Below, in pieces: positions 27,201-42,200 of a stretch of 64,000 nucleotides of DNA. The number at the start of each line of letters is the position of its first letter. Position 1 is the stretch's first letter. The stretch comes from Arenicola marina. Lineage: Eukaryota > Annelida > Polychaeta > Arenicolidae. A program made the translations under genes and the position numbers. The stretch is from NCBI GenBank assembly GCA_964019135.1, contig OZ025248.1:10237574-10301573 (forward strand), read 5' to 3'. A model generated the notes under the pieces. It ran no database searches and was not told the origin of the DNA. It worked only from the letters and a program-made list of their open reading frames with translations.

Positions 27201-30200
27201 CCTAGTGATTGCTGAAGTGACCGGAGTAGTGACGTGCTGTCATGAGCTAATGGTGATCATTAATTGTGTCTGGCTTGTGTTTTCAGATTTCGACGAATGC
27301 GCCAGCAACCCATGCCAAAATGGTGGCACGTGTACTGACGCGGTGAACGGCTACTCATGTGCTTGTGTTGCTGGTTACGTAGACAACGAGTGCCAGACAG
27401 GTGAGTTGGAGTTTGGTGGCAAATAAGACCTTTTCCGGCGTAGCGCGTGACCTTAGACAGCAATAACGATGGAATACCTCTCCCCAGATGCACCATTTGC
27501 TCATCGTATATTGTTGATGAAGTAGAAAGCAAAGTTATGAATTGTAAATGTTTAGCTTGAGTGCATCTGAGAAGACGAATGACCCTAGTGATTGGTGAAT
27601 TGACCGGAGTAGTGACGTGCTGTCCTGAGCTAATGGTGATCATTAATTGTGTCTGGCTTGTGTTTTCAGATTTCGACGAATGCGCCAGCAACCCATGCCA
27701 AAATGGTGGCACGTGTACTGACGCGGTGAACGGCTACTCATGTGCTTGTGTTGCTGGTTACGTAGACAACGAGTGCCAGACCGGTGAGTTGGAGTTTGGT
27801 GGCAAATAAGACCTTTTCCGGCGTAGCGCGTGACCTTAGACAGCAATAACGATGGAATACCTCTCCCCAGATGCACCATTTGCTCATCGTATATCGTTGA
27901 TGAAGTAGAAAGCAAAGTTATGAATTGTAAATGTTCAGCTTGAGTGCATCTGAGAAGACGAATGACCCTAGGGATTGCTGAAGTGACCGGAGTAGTGACG
28001 TGCTGTCATAAGCTAATGGCGATCATTAATTGTGTCTGGCTTGTGTTTTCAGATTTCGACGAATGCGCCAGCAACCCATGCCAAAATGGTGGCACGTGTA
28101 CTGACGCGGTGAATGGCTACTCATGTGCTTGTGTTGCTGGTTACGTAGACAACGAGTGCCAGACAGGTGAGTTGGAGTTTGGTGGCAAATAAGACCTTTT
28201 CCGGCGTAGCGCGTGACCTTAGACAGCAATAACGAGGGAATACCTCTCCCCAGATGCACCATTTGCTCATCGTATATTGTTGATGAAGTAGAAAGCAAAG
28301 TTATGAATTGTAAATGTTCAGCTTGAGTGCATCTGAGAAGACGAATGACCCTAGTGATTGCTGAAGTGACCGGAGTAGTGACGTGCTGTCATGAGCTAAT
28401 GGTGATCATTAATTGTGTCTGGCTTGTGTTTTCAGATTTCGACGAATGCGCCAGCAACCCATGCCAAAATGGTGGCACGTGTACTGACGCGGTGAATGGC
28501 TACTCATGTGCTTGTGTTGCTGGTTACGTAGACAACGAGTGCCAGACAGGTGAGTTTGAGTTTGGTGTCAAATAAGACCTTTTCCGGCGTAGCGCGTGAC
28601 CTTAGACAGCAATAACGATGGAGTACCTCTCCCCAGATGCACCATTTACTCATCGTATATTGTTGATGAAGTAGAAAGCAAAGTTATGAATTGTAAATGT
28701 TCAGCTTGAGTGCATCTGAGAAGACGAATGACCCTAGTGATTGCTGAAGTGACCGGAGTAGTGACGTGTTGCCATGAGCTAATGGTGTTCATTAATTGTG
28801 TCTGGCTTGTGTTTTCAGATTTCGACGAATGCGCCAGCAACCCATGCCAAAATGGTGGCACGTGTACTGACGCGGTGAACGGCTACTCATGTGCTTGTGT
28901 TGCTGGTTACGTAGACAACGAGTGCCAGACAGGTGAGTTGGAGTTTGGTGGCAAATAAGACCTTTTCCGGCGTAGCGCGTGACCTTAGACAGCAATAACG
29001 ATGGAATACCTCTCCCCAGATGCACCATTTGCTCATCGTATATTGTTGATGAAGTAGAAAGCAAAGTTATGAATTGTAAATGTTCAGCTTGAGTGCATCT
29101 GAGAAGACGAATGACCCTAGTGATTGCTGAAGTGACCGGAGTAGTGACGTGTTGCCATGAGCTAATGGTGATCATTAATTGTGTCTGGCTTGTGTTTTCA
29201 GATTTCGACGAATGCGCCAGCAACCCATGCCAAAATGGTGGCACGTGTACTGACGCGGTGAACGGCTACTCATGTGCTTGTGTTGCTGGTTACGTAGACA
29301 ACGAGTGCCAGACAGGTGAGTTGGAGTTTGGTGGCAAATAAGACCTTTTCCGGCGTAGCGCGTGACCTTAGACAGCAATAACGATGGAATACCTCTCCCC
29401 AGATGCACCATTGGCTCATCGTATATCGTTGATGAAGTAGAAAGCAAAGTTATGAATTGTAAATGTTCAGCTTGAGTGCATCTGAGAAGACGAATGACCC
29501 TAGGGATTGCTGAAGTGACCGGAGTAGTGACGTGCTGTCATAAGCTAATGGCGATCAATAATTGTGTCTGGCTTGTGTTTTCAGATTTCGACGAATGCGC
29601 CAGCAACCCATGCCAAAATGGTGGCACGTGTACTGACGCGGTGAATGGCTACTCATGTGCTTGTGTTGCTGGTTACGTAGACAACGAGTGCCAGACAGGT
29701 GAGTTTGAGTTTGGTGTCAAATAAGACCTTTTCAGGCGTAGCGCGTGACCTTAGACAGCAATAACGATGGAATACCTCTCCCCAGATGCACCATTTACTC
29801 ATCGTATATTGTTGATGAAGTAGAAAGCAAAGTTATGAATTGTAAATGTTCAGCTTGAGTGCATCTGAGAAGACGAATGACCCTAGTGATTGCTGAAGTG
29901 ACCGGAGTAGTGACGTGTTGCCATGAGCTAATGGTGTTCATTAATTGTGTCTGGCTTGTGTTTTCAGATTTCGACGAATGCGCCAGCAACCCATGCCAAA
30001 ATGGTGGCACGTGTACTGACGCGGTGAACGGCTACTCATGTGCTTGTGTTGCTGGTTACGTAGACAACGAGTGCCAGACAGGTGAGTTGGAGTTTGGTGG
30101 CAAATAAGACCTTTTCCGGCGTAGCGCGTGACCTTAGACAGCAATAACGATGGAATACCTCTCCCCAGATGCACCATTTGCTCATCGTATATTGTTGATG

Positions 30201-33200
30201 AAGTAGAAAGCAAAGTTATGAATTGTAAATGTTCAGCTTGAGTGCATCTGAGAAGACGAATGACCCTAGTGATTGCTGAAGTGACCGGAGTAGTGACGTG
30301 TTGCCATGAGCTAATGGTGATCATTAATTGTGTCTGGCTTGTGTTTTCAGATTTCGACGAATGCGCCAGCAACCCATGCCAAAATGGTGGCACGTGTACT
30401 GACGCGGTGAACGGCTACTCATGTGCTTGTGTTGCTGGTTACGTAGACAACGAGTGCCAGACAGGTGAGTTGGAGTTTGGTGGCAAATAAGACCTTTTCC
30501 GGCGTAGCGCGTGACCTTAGACAGCAATAACGATGGAATACCTCTCCCCAGATGCACCATTGGCTCATCGTATATCGTTGATGAAGTAGAAAGCAAAGTT
30601 ATGAATTGTAAATGTTCAGCTTGAGTGCATCTGAGAAGACGAATGACCCTAGGGATTGCTGAAGTGACCGGAGTAGTGACGTGCTGTCATAAGCTAATGG
30701 CGATCATTAATTGTGTCTGGCTTGTGTTTTCAGATTTCGACGAATGCGCCAGCAACCCATGCCAAAATGGTGGCACGTGTACTGACGCGGTGAATGGCTA
30801 CTCATGTGCTTGTGTTGCTGGTTACGTAGACAACGAGTGCCAGACAGGTGAGTTGGAGTTTGGTGGCAAATAAGACCTTTTCCGGCGTAGCGCGTGACCT
30901 TAGACAGCAATAACGAGGGAATACCTCTCCCCAGATGCACCATTTGCTCATCGTATATTGTTGATGAAGTAGAAAGCAAAGTTATGAATTGTAAATGTTC
31001 AGCTTGAGTGCATCTGAGAAGACGAATGACCCTAGTGATTGCTGAAGTGACCGGAGTAGTGACGTGCTGTCATGAGCTAATGGTGATCATTAATTGTGTC
31101 TGGCTTGTGTTTTCAGATTTCGACGAATGCGCCAGCAACCCATGCCAAAATGGTGGCACGTGTACTGACGCGGTGAATGGCTACTCATGTGCTTGTGTTG
31201 CTGGTTACGTAGACAACGAGTGCCAGACAGGTGAGTTGGAGTTTGGTGGCAAATAAGACCTTTTCCGGCGTAGCGTGTAACCTTAGACAGCAATAACGAT
31301 GGAATACCTCTCCCCAGATGCACCATTTGCTCATCGTATATTGTTGATGAAGTAGAAAGCAAAGTTATGAATTGTAAATGTTCAGCTTGAGTGGATCTGA
31401 GAAGACGAATGACCCTAGTGATTGGTGAATTGACCGGAGTAGTGACGTGCTGTCCTGAGCTAATGGTGATCATTAATTGTGTCTGGCTTGTGTTTTCAGA
31501 TTTCGACGAATGCGCCAGCAACCCATGCCAAAATGGTGGCACGTGTACTGACGCGGTGAACGGCTACTCATGTGCTTGTGTTGCTGGTTACGTAGACAAC
31601 GAGTGCCAGACAGGTGAGTTCGAGTTTGGTGGCAAATAAGACCTTTTCCGGCGTAGCGCGTGACCTTAGACAGCAATAACGATGGAATACCTCTCCCCAG
31701 ATGCACCATTTGCTCATCGTATATCGTTGATGAAGTGGAAAGCAAAGTTATGAATTGTAAATGTTCAGCTTGAGTGCATCTGAGAAGACGAATGACCCTA
31801 GGGATTGCTGAAGTGACCGGAGTAGTGACATGCTGTCATAAGCTAATGGCGATCATTAATTGTGTCTGGCTTGTGTTTTCAGATTTCGACGAATGCGCCA
31901 GCAACCCATGCCAAAATGGTGGCACGTGTACTGACGCGGTGAATGGCTACTCATGTGCTTGTGTTGCTGGTTACGTAGACAACGAGTGCCAGACAGGTGA
32001 GTTGGAGTTTGGTGGCAAATAAGACCTTTTCCGGCGTAGCGCGTGACCTTAGACAGCAATAACGAGGGAATACCTCTCCCCAGATGCACCATTTGCTCAT
32101 CGTATATTGTTGATGAAGTAGAAAGCAAAGTTATGAATTGTAAATGTTCAGCTTGAGTGCATCTGAGAAGACGAATGACCCTAGTGATTGCTGAAGTGAC
32201 CGGAGTAGTGACGTGTTGCCATGAGCTAATGGTGATCATTAATTGTGTCTGGCTTGTGTTTTCAGATTTCGACGAATGCGCCAGCAACCCATGCCAAAAT
32301 GGTGGCACGTGTACTGACGCGGTGAACGGCTACTCATGTGCTTGTGTTGCTGGTTACGTAGACAACGAGTGCCAGACAGGTGAGTTGGAGTTTGGTGGCA
32401 AATAAGACCTTTTCCGGCGTAGCGCGTGACCTTAGACAGCAATAACGATGGAATACCTCTCCCCAGATGCACCATTGGCTCATCGTATATCGTTGATGAA
32501 GTAGAAAGCAAAGTTATGAATTGTAAATGTTCAGCTTGAGTGCATCTGAGAAGACGAATGACCCTAGGGATTGCTGAAGTGACCGGAGTAGTGACGTGCT
32601 GTCATAAGCTAATGGCGATCATTAATTGTGTCTGGCTTGTGTTTTCAGATTTCGACGAATGCGCCAGCAACCCATGCCAAAATGGTGGCACGTGTACTGA
32701 CGCGGTGAATGGCTACTCATGTGCTTGTGTTGCTGGTTACGTAGACAACGAGTGCCAGACAGGTGAGTTGGAGTTTGGTGGCAAATAAGACCTTTTCCGG
32801 CGTAGCGCGTGACCTTAGACAGCAATAACGAGGGAATACCTCTCCCCAGATGCACCATTTGCTCATCGTATATTGTTGATGAAGTAGAAAGCAAAGTTAT
32901 GAATTGTAAATGTTCAGCTTGAGTGCATCTGAGAAGACGAATGACCCTAGTGATTGCTGAAGTGACCGGAGTAGTGACGTGCTGTCATGAGCTAATGGTG
33001 ATCATTAATTGTGTCTGGCTTGTGTTTTCAGATTTCGACGAATGCGCCAGCAACCCATGCCAAAATGGTGGCACGTGTACTGACGCGGTGAATGGCTACT
33101 CATGTGCTTGTGTTGCTGGTTACGTAGACAACGAGTGCCAGACAGGTGAGTTTGAGTTTGGTGTCAAATAAGACCTTTTCAGGCGTAGCGCGTGACCTTA

Positions 33201-36200
33201 GACAGCAATAACGATGGAATACCTCTCCCCAGATGCACCATTTACTCATCGTATATTGTTGATGAAGTAGAAAGCAAAGTTATGAATTGTAAATGTTCAG
33301 CTTGAGTGCATCTGAGAAGACGAATGACCCTAGTGATTACTGAAGTGACCGGAGTAGTGACGTGTTGCCATGAGCTAATGGTGATCATTAATTGTGTCTG
33401 GCTTGTGTTTTCAGATTTCGACGAATGCGCCAGCAACCCATGCCAAAATGGTGGCACGTGTACTGACGCGGTGAACGGCTACTCATGTGCTTGTGTTGCT
33501 GGTTACGTAGACAACGAGTGCCAGACAGGTGAGTAGGAGTTTGGTGGCAAATAAGACCTTTTCCGGCGTAGCGTGTAACCTTAGACAGCAATAACGATGG
33601 AATACCTCTCCCCAGATGCACCATTTGCTCATCGTATATTGTTGATGAAGTAGAAAGCAAAGTTATGAATTGTAAATGTTCAGCTTGAGTGCATCTGAGA
33701 AGACGAATGACCCTAGTGATTGGTGAATTGACCGGAGTAGTGACGTGCTGTCATGAGCTAATGGTGATCATTAATTTTGTCTGGCTTGTGTTTTCAGATT
33801 TCGACGAATGCGCCAGCAACCCATGCCAAAATGGTGGCACGTGTACTGACGCGGTGAATGGCTACTCATGTGCTTGTGTTGCTGGTTACGTAGACAACGA
33901 GTGCCAGACAGGTGAGTTCGAGTTTGGTGTCAAATAAGACCTTTTCAGGCGTAGCGCGTGACCTTAGACAGCAATAACGATGGAATACCTCTCCCCAGAT
34001 GCACCATTTGCTCATCGTATATTGTTGATGAAGTAGAAAGCAAAGTTATGAATTGTAAATGTTCAGCTTGAGTGCATCTGAGAAGACGAATGACCCTAGT
34101 GATTGCTGAAGTGACCGGAGTAGTGACGTGTTGCCATGAGCTAATGGTGATCATTAATTGTGTCTGGCTTGTGTTTTCAGATTTCGACGAATGCGCCAGC
34201 AACCCATGCCAAAATGGTGGCACGTGTACTGACGCGGTGAACGGCTACTCATGTGCTTGTGTTGCTGGTTACGTAGACAACGAGTGCCAGACAGGTGAGT
34301 TGGAATTTGGTGGCAAATAAGACCTTTTCCGGCGTAGCGCGTGACCTTAGACAGCAATAACGATGGAATACCTCTCCCCAGATGCACCATTTGCTCATCG
34401 TATATTGTTGATGAGGTTGAAAGCAAAGTTATGAATTGTAAATGTTCAGCTTGAGTGCATCTGAGAAGACGAATGACCCTAGTGATTGCTGAAGTGACCG
34501 GAGTAGTGACGTGTTGCCCTGAGCTAATGGTGATCATTAATTGTGTCTGGCTTGTGTTTTCAGATTTCGACGAATGCGCCAGCAACCCATGCCAAAATGG
34601 TGGCACGTGTACTGACGCGGTGAATGGCTACTCATGTGCTTGTGTTGCTGGTTACGTAGACAACGAGTGCCAGACAGGTGAGTTGGAGTTTGGTGGCAAA
34701 TAAGACCTTTTCCGGCGTAGCGTGTAACCTTAGACAGCAATAACGATGGAATACCTCTCCCCAGATGCACCATTTGCTCATCGTATATTGTTGATGAAGT
34801 AGAAAGCAAAGTTATGAATTGTAAATGTTCAGCTTGAGTGGATCTGAGAAGACGAATGACCCTAGTGATTGGTGAAGTGAGCGGAGTAGTGACGTCCAGT
34901 CATGAGCTAATGGTGATCATTAATTGTGTCTGGCTTGTGTTTTCAGATTTTGACGAATGCGCCAGCAACCCATGCCAAAATGGTGGCACGTGTACTGACA
35001 CGGTGAATGGCTACTCATGTGCTTGTGTTGCTGGTTACGTAGACAACGAGTGCCAGACAGGTGAGTTGTAGTATGGTGGCAAATAAGACATTTTCCGGCG
35101 TAGCGCGTAACCTTAGACAGCAATAACGATGGAATACCTCTCCCCAGATGCACCATTTGCTCATCGTATATTGTTGATGAAGTAGAAAGCGAAGTTATGA
35201 ATTGTAAATGTTTAGCTTGAGTGCATCTGAGAAGACGAATGACCCTAGTGATTGGTGAATTGACCGGAGTAGTGACGTGCTGTCATGAGCTAATGGTGAT
35301 CATTAATTTTGTCTGGCTTGTGTTTTCAGATTTCGACGAATGCGCCAGCAACCCATGCCAAAATGGTGGCACGTGTACTGACGCGGTGAACGGCTACTCA
35401 TGTGCTTGTGTTGCTGGTTACGTAGACAACGAGTGCCAGACAGGTGAGTTGGAGTTTGGTGGCAAATAAGACCTTTTCCGGGGTAGCGCGTGACCTTAGA
35501 CAGCAATAACGATGGAATACCTCTGCCCAGATGCACCATTGGCTCATCGTATATCGTTGATGAAGTAGAAAGCAAAGTTATGAATTGTAAATGTTCAGCT
35601 TGAGTGCATCTGAGAAGACGAATGACCCTAGTGATTGCTGAAGTGACCGGAGTAGTGACGTGTTGCCATGAGCTAACGGTGATCATTAATTGTGTCTGGC
35701 TTGTGTTTTCAGATTTCGACGAATGCGCCAGCAACCCATGCCAAAATGGTGGCACGTGTACTGACGCGGTGAACGGCTACTCATGTGCTTGTGTTGCTGG
35801 TTACGTAGACAACGAGTGCCAGACAGGTGAGTTGGAGTTTGGTGTCAAATAAGACCTTTTCAGGCGTAGCGCGTGACCTTAGACAGCAATAACGATGGAA
35901 TACCTCTCCCCAGATGCACCATTTACTCATCGTATATTGTTGATAAAGTAGAAAGCAAAGTTATGAATTGTAAATGTTCAGCTTGAGTGCATCTGAGAAG
36001 ACGAATGACCCTAGTGATTGCTGAAGTGACCGGAGTAGTGACGTGTTGCCATGAGCTAATGGTGATCATTAATTGTGTCTGGCTTGTGTTTTCAGATTTC
36101 GACGAATGCGCCAGCAACCCATGCCAAAATGGTGGCACGTGTACTGACGCGGTGAACGGCTACTCATGTGCTTGTGTTGCTGGTTACGTAGACAACGAGT

Positions 36201-39200
36201 GCCAGACAGGTGAGTTGGAATTTGGTGGCAAATAAGACCTTTTCCGGCGTAGCGCGTGACCTTAGACAGCAATAACGATGGAATACCTCTCCCCAGATGC
36301 ACCATTTGCTCATCGTATATTGTGGATGAGGTTGAAAGCAAAGTTATGAATTGTAAATGTTCAGCTTGAGTGCATCTGAGAAGACGAATGACCCTAGTGA
36401 TTGCTGAAGTGACCGGAGTAGTGACGTGTTGCCCTGAGCTAATGGTGATCATTAATTGTGTCTGGCTTGTGTTTTCAGATTTCGACGAATGCGCCAGCAA
36501 CCCATGCCAAAATGGTGGCACGTGTACTGACGCGGTGAATGGCTACTCATGTGCTTGTGTTGCTGGTTACGTAGACAACGAGTGCCAGACAGGTGAGTTG
36601 GAGTTTGGTGGCAAATAAGACCTTTTCCGGCGTAGCGTGTAACCTTAGACAGCAATAACGATGGAATACCTCTCCCCAGATGCACCATTTGCTCATCGTA
36701 TATTGTTGATGAAGTAGAAAGCAAAGTTATGAATTGTAAATGTTCAGCTTGAGTGGATCTGAGAAGACGAATGACCCTAGTGATTGGTGAAGTGAGCGGA
36801 GTAGTGACGTCCAGTCATGAGCTAATGGTGATCATTAATTGTGTCTGGCTTGTGTTTTCAGATTTTGACGAATGCGCCAGCAACCCATGCCAAAATGGTG
36901 GCACGTGTACTGACGCGGTGAATGGCTACTCATGTGCTTGTGTTGCTGGTTACGTAGACAACGAGTGCCAGACAGGTGAGTTGTAGTATGGTGGCAAATA
37001 AGACATTTTCCGGCGTAGCGCGTAACATTAGACAGCAATAACGATGGAATACCTCTCCCCAGATGCACCATTTGCTCATCGTATATTGTTGATGAAGTAG
37101 AAAGCGAAGTTATGAATTGTAAATGTTTAGCTTGAGTGCATCTGAGAAGACGAATGACCCTAGTGATTGGTGAATTGACCGGAGTAGTGACGTGCTGTCA
37201 TGAGCTAATGGTGATCATTAATTTTGTCTGGCTTGTGTTTTCAGATTTCGACGAATGCGCCAGCAACCCATGCCAAAATGGTGGCACGTGTACTGACGCG
37301 GTGAACGGCTACTCATGTGCTTGTGTTGCTGGTTACGTAGACAACGAGTGCCAGACAGGTGAGTTGGAGTTTGGTGGCAAATAAGACCTTTTCCGGGGTA
37401 GCGCGTGACCTTAGACAGCAATAACGATGGAATACCTCTGCCCAGATGCACCATTGGCTCATCGTATATCGTTGATGAAGTAGAAAGCAAAGTTATGAAT
37501 TGTAAATGTTCAGCTTGAGTGCATCTGAGAAGACGAATGACCCTAGTGATTGCTGAAGTGACCGGAGTAGTGACGTGTTGCCATGAGCTAACGGTGATCA
37601 TTAATTGTGTCTGGCTTGTGTTTTCAGATTTCGACGAATGCGCCAGCAACCCATGCCAAAATGGTGGCACGTGTACTGACGCGGTGAACGGCTACTCATG
37701 TGCTTGTGTTGCTGGTTACGTAGACAACGAGTGCCAGACAGGTGAGTTGGAGTTTGGTGTCAAATAAGACCTTTTCAGGCGTAGCGCGTGACCTTAGACA
37801 GCAATAACGATGGAATACCTCTCCCCAGATGCACCATTTACTCATCGTATATTGTTGATGAAGTAGAAAGCAAAGTTATGAATTGTAAATGTTCAGCTTG
37901 AGTGCATCTGAGAAGACGAATGACCCTAGTGATTGCTGAAGTGACCGGAGTAGTGACGTGTTGCCATGAGCTAATGGTGATCATTAATTGTGTCTGGCTT
38001 GTGTTTTCAGATTTCGACGAATGCGCCAGCAACCCATGCCAAAATGGTGGCACGTGTACTGACGCGGTGAACGGCTACTCATGTGCTTGTGTTGCTGGTT
38101 ACGTAGACAACGAGTGCCAGACAGGTGAGTTGGAATTTGGTGGCAAATAAGACCTTTTCCGGCGTAGCGCGTGACCTTAGACAGCAATAACGATGGAATA
38201 CCTCTCCCCAGATGCACCATTTGCTCATCGTATATTGTTGATGAGGTTGAAAGCAAAGTTATGAATTGTAAATGTTCAGCTTGAGTGCATCTGAGAAGAC
38301 GAATGACCCTAGTGATTGCTGAAGTGACCGGAGTAGTGACGTGTTGCCCTGAGCTAATGGTGATCATTAATTGTGTCTGGCTTGTGTTTTCAGATTTCGA
38401 CGAATGCGCCAGCAACCCATGCCAAAATGGTGGCACGTGTACTGACGCGGTGAATGGCTACTCATGTGCTTGTGTTACTGGTTACGTAGACAACGAGTGC
38501 CAGACAGGTGAGTTGGAGTTTGGTGGCAAATAAGACCTTTTCCGGCGTAGCGTGTAACCTTAGACAGCAATAACGATGGAATACCTCTCCCCAGATGCAC
38601 CATTTGCTCATCGTATATTGTTGATGAAGTAGAAAGCAAAGTTATGAATTGTAAATGTTCAGCTTGAGTGGATCTGAGAAGACGAATGACCCTAGTGATT
38701 GGTGAAGTGAGCGGAGTAGTGACGTCCAGTCATGAGCTAATGGTGATCATTAATTGTGTCTGGCTTGTGTTTTCAGATTTCGACGAATGCGCCAGCAACC
38801 CATGCCAAAATGGTGGCACGTGTACTGACACGGTGAATGGCTACTCATGTGCTTGTGTTGCTGGTTACGTAGACAACGAGTGCCAGACAGGTGAGTTGGA
38901 GTATGGTGGCAAATAAGACATTTTCCGGCGTAGCGCGTAACCTTAGACAGCAATAACGATGGAATACCTCTCCCCAGATGCACCATTTACTCATCGTATA
39001 TTGTTGATGAAGTAGAAAGCAAAGTTATGAATTGTAAATGTTTAGCTTGAGTGCATCTGAGAAGACGAATGACCCTAGTGATTGGTGAATTGACCGGAGT
39101 AGTGACGTGCTGTCATGAGCTAATGGTGATCATTAATTTTGTCTGGCTTGTGTTTTCAGATTTCGACGAATGCGCCAGCAACCCATGCCAAAATGGTGGC

Positions 39201-42200
39201 ACGTGTACTGACGCGGTGAACGGCTACTCATGTGCTTGTGTTGCTGGTTACGTAGACAACGAGTGCCAGACAGGTGAGTTGGAGTTTGGTGGCAAATAAG
39301 ACCTTTTCCCGGGTAGCGCGTGACCTTAGACAGCAATAACGATGGAATACCTCTGCCCAGATGCACCATTGGCTCATCGTATATCGTTGATGAAGTAGAA
39401 AGCAAAGTTATGAATTGTAAATGTTCAGCTTGAGTGCATCTGAGAAGACGAATGACCCTAGTGATTGCTGAAGTGACCGGAGTAGTGACGTGCTGTCATA
39501 AGCTAATGGCGATCATTAATTGTGTCTGGCTTGTGTTTTCAGATTTCGACGAATGCGCCAGCAACCCATGCCAAAATGGTGGCACGTGTACTGACGCGGT
39601 GAATGGCTACTCATGTGCTTGTGTTGCTGGTTACGTAGACAACGAGTGCCAGACAGGTGAGTTGGAGTTTGGTGGCAAATAAGACCTTTTCAGGCGTAGC
39701 GCGTGACCTTAGACAGCAATAACGATTGAATACCTCTCCCCAGATGCACCATTGGCTCATCGTATATCGTTGATGAAGTAGAAAGCAAAGTTATGAATTG
39801 TAAATGTTCAGCTTGAGTGCATCTGAGAAGACGAATGACCCTAGGGATTGCTGAAGTGACCGGAGTAGTGACGTGCTGTCATAAGCTAATGGCGATCATT
39901 AATTGTGTCTGGCTTGTGTTTTCAGATTTCGACGAATGCGCCAGCAACCCATGCCAAAATGGTGGCACGTGTACTGACGCGGTGAATGGCTACTCATGTG
40001 CTTGTGTTGCTGGTTACGTAGACAACGAGTGCCAGACAGGTGAGTTGGAGTTTGGTGGCAAATAAGACCTTTTCCGGCGTAGCGCGTGACCTTAGACAGC
40101 AATAACGAGGGAATACCTCTCCCCAGATGCACCATTTGCTCATCGTATATTGTTAATGAAGTAGAAAGCAAAGTTATGAATTGTAAATGTTCAGCTTGAG
40201 TGCATCTGAGAAGACGAATGACCCTAGTGATTGCTGAAGTGACCGGAGTAGTGACGTGCTGTCATGAGCTAATGGTGATCATTAATTGTGTCTGGCTTGT
40301 GTTTTCAGATTTCGACGAATGCGCCAGCAACCCATGCCAAAATGGTGGCACGTGTACTGACGCGGTGAATGGCTACTCATGTGCTTGTGTTGCTGGTTAC
40401 GTAGACAACGAGTGCCAGACAGGTGAGTTTGAGTTTGGTGTCAAATAAGACCTTTTCAGGCGTAGCGCGTGACCTTAGACAGCAATAACGATGGAATACC
40501 TCTCCCCAGATGCACCATTTACTCATCGTATATTGTTGATGAAGTAGAAAGCAAAGTTATGAATTGTAAATGTTCAGCTTGAGTGGATCTGAGAAGACGA
40601 ATGACCCTAGTGATTGGTGAAGTGAGCGGAGTAGTGACGTCCAGTCATGAGCTAATGGTGATCATTAATTGTGTCTGGCTTGTGTTTTCAGATTTTGACG
40701 AATGCGCCAGCAACCCATGCCAAAATGGTGGCACGTGTACTGACACGGTGAATGGCTACTCATGTGCTTGTGTTGCTGGTTACGTAGACAACGAGTGCCA
40801 GACAGGTGAGTTGGAGTATGGTGGCAAATAAGACATTTTCCGGCGTAGCGCGTAACCTTAGACAGCAATAACGATGGAATACCTCTCCCCAGATGCACCA
40901 TTTACTCATCGTATATTGTTGATGAAGTAGAAAGCGAAGTTATGAATTGTAAATGTTTAGCTTGAGTGCATCTGAGAAGACGAATGACCCTAGTGATTGG
41001 TGAATTGACCGGAGTAGTGACGTGCTGTCATGAGCTAATGGTGATCATTAATTTTGTCTGGCTTGTGTTTTCAGATTTCGACGAATGCGCCAGCAACCCA
41101 TGCCAAAATGGTGGCACGTGTACTGACGCGGTGAACGGCTACTCATGTGCTTGTGTTGCTGGTTACGTAGACAACGAGTGCCAGACAGGTGAGTTGGAGT
41201 TTGGTGGCAAATAAGACCTTTTCCCGGGTAGCGCGTGACCTTAGACAGCAATAACGATGGAATACCTCTGCCCAGATGCACCATTGGCTCATCGTATATC
41301 GTTGATGAAGTAGAAAGCAAAGTTATGAATTGTAAATGTTCAGCTTGAGTGCATCTGAGAAGACGAATGACCCTAGTGATTGCTGAAGTGACCGGAGTAG
41401 TGACGTGCTGTCATAAGCTAATGGCGATCATTAATTGTGTCTGGCTTGTGTTTTCAGATTTCGACGAATGCGCCAGCAACCCATGCCAAAATGGTGGCAC
41501 GTGTACTGACGCGGTGAATGGCTACTCATGTGCTTGTGTTGCTGGTTACGTAGACAACGAGTGCCAGACAGGTGAGTTGGAGTTTGGTGGCAAATAAGAC
41601 CTTTTCAGGCGTAGCGCGTGACCTTAGACAGCAATAACGATTGAATACCTCTCCCCAGATGCACCATTGGCTCATCGTATATCGTTGATGAAGTAGAAAG
41701 CAAAGTTATGAATTGTAAATGTTCAGCTTGAGTGCATCTGAGAAGACGAATGACCCTAGGGATTGCTGAAGTGACCGGAGTAGTGACGTGCTGTCATAAG
41801 CTAATGGCGATCATTAATTGTGTCTGGCTTGTGTTTTCAGATTTCGACGAATGCGCCAGCAACCCATGCCAAAATGGTGGCACGTGTACTGACGCGGTGA
41901 ATGGCTACTCATGTGCTTGTGTTGCTGGTTACGTAGACAACGAGTGCCAGACAGGTGAGTTGGAGTTTGGTGGCAAATAAGACCTTTTCCGGCGTAGCGC
42001 GTGACCTTAGACAGCAATAACGAGGGAATACCTCTCCCCAGATGCACCATTTGCTCATCGTATATTGTTGATGAAGTAGAAAGCAAAGTTATGAATTGTA
42101 AATGTTCAGCTTGAGTGCATCTGAGAAGACGAATGACCCTAGTGATTGCTGAAGTGACCGGAGTAGTGACGTGCTGTCATGAGCTAATGGTGATCATTAA

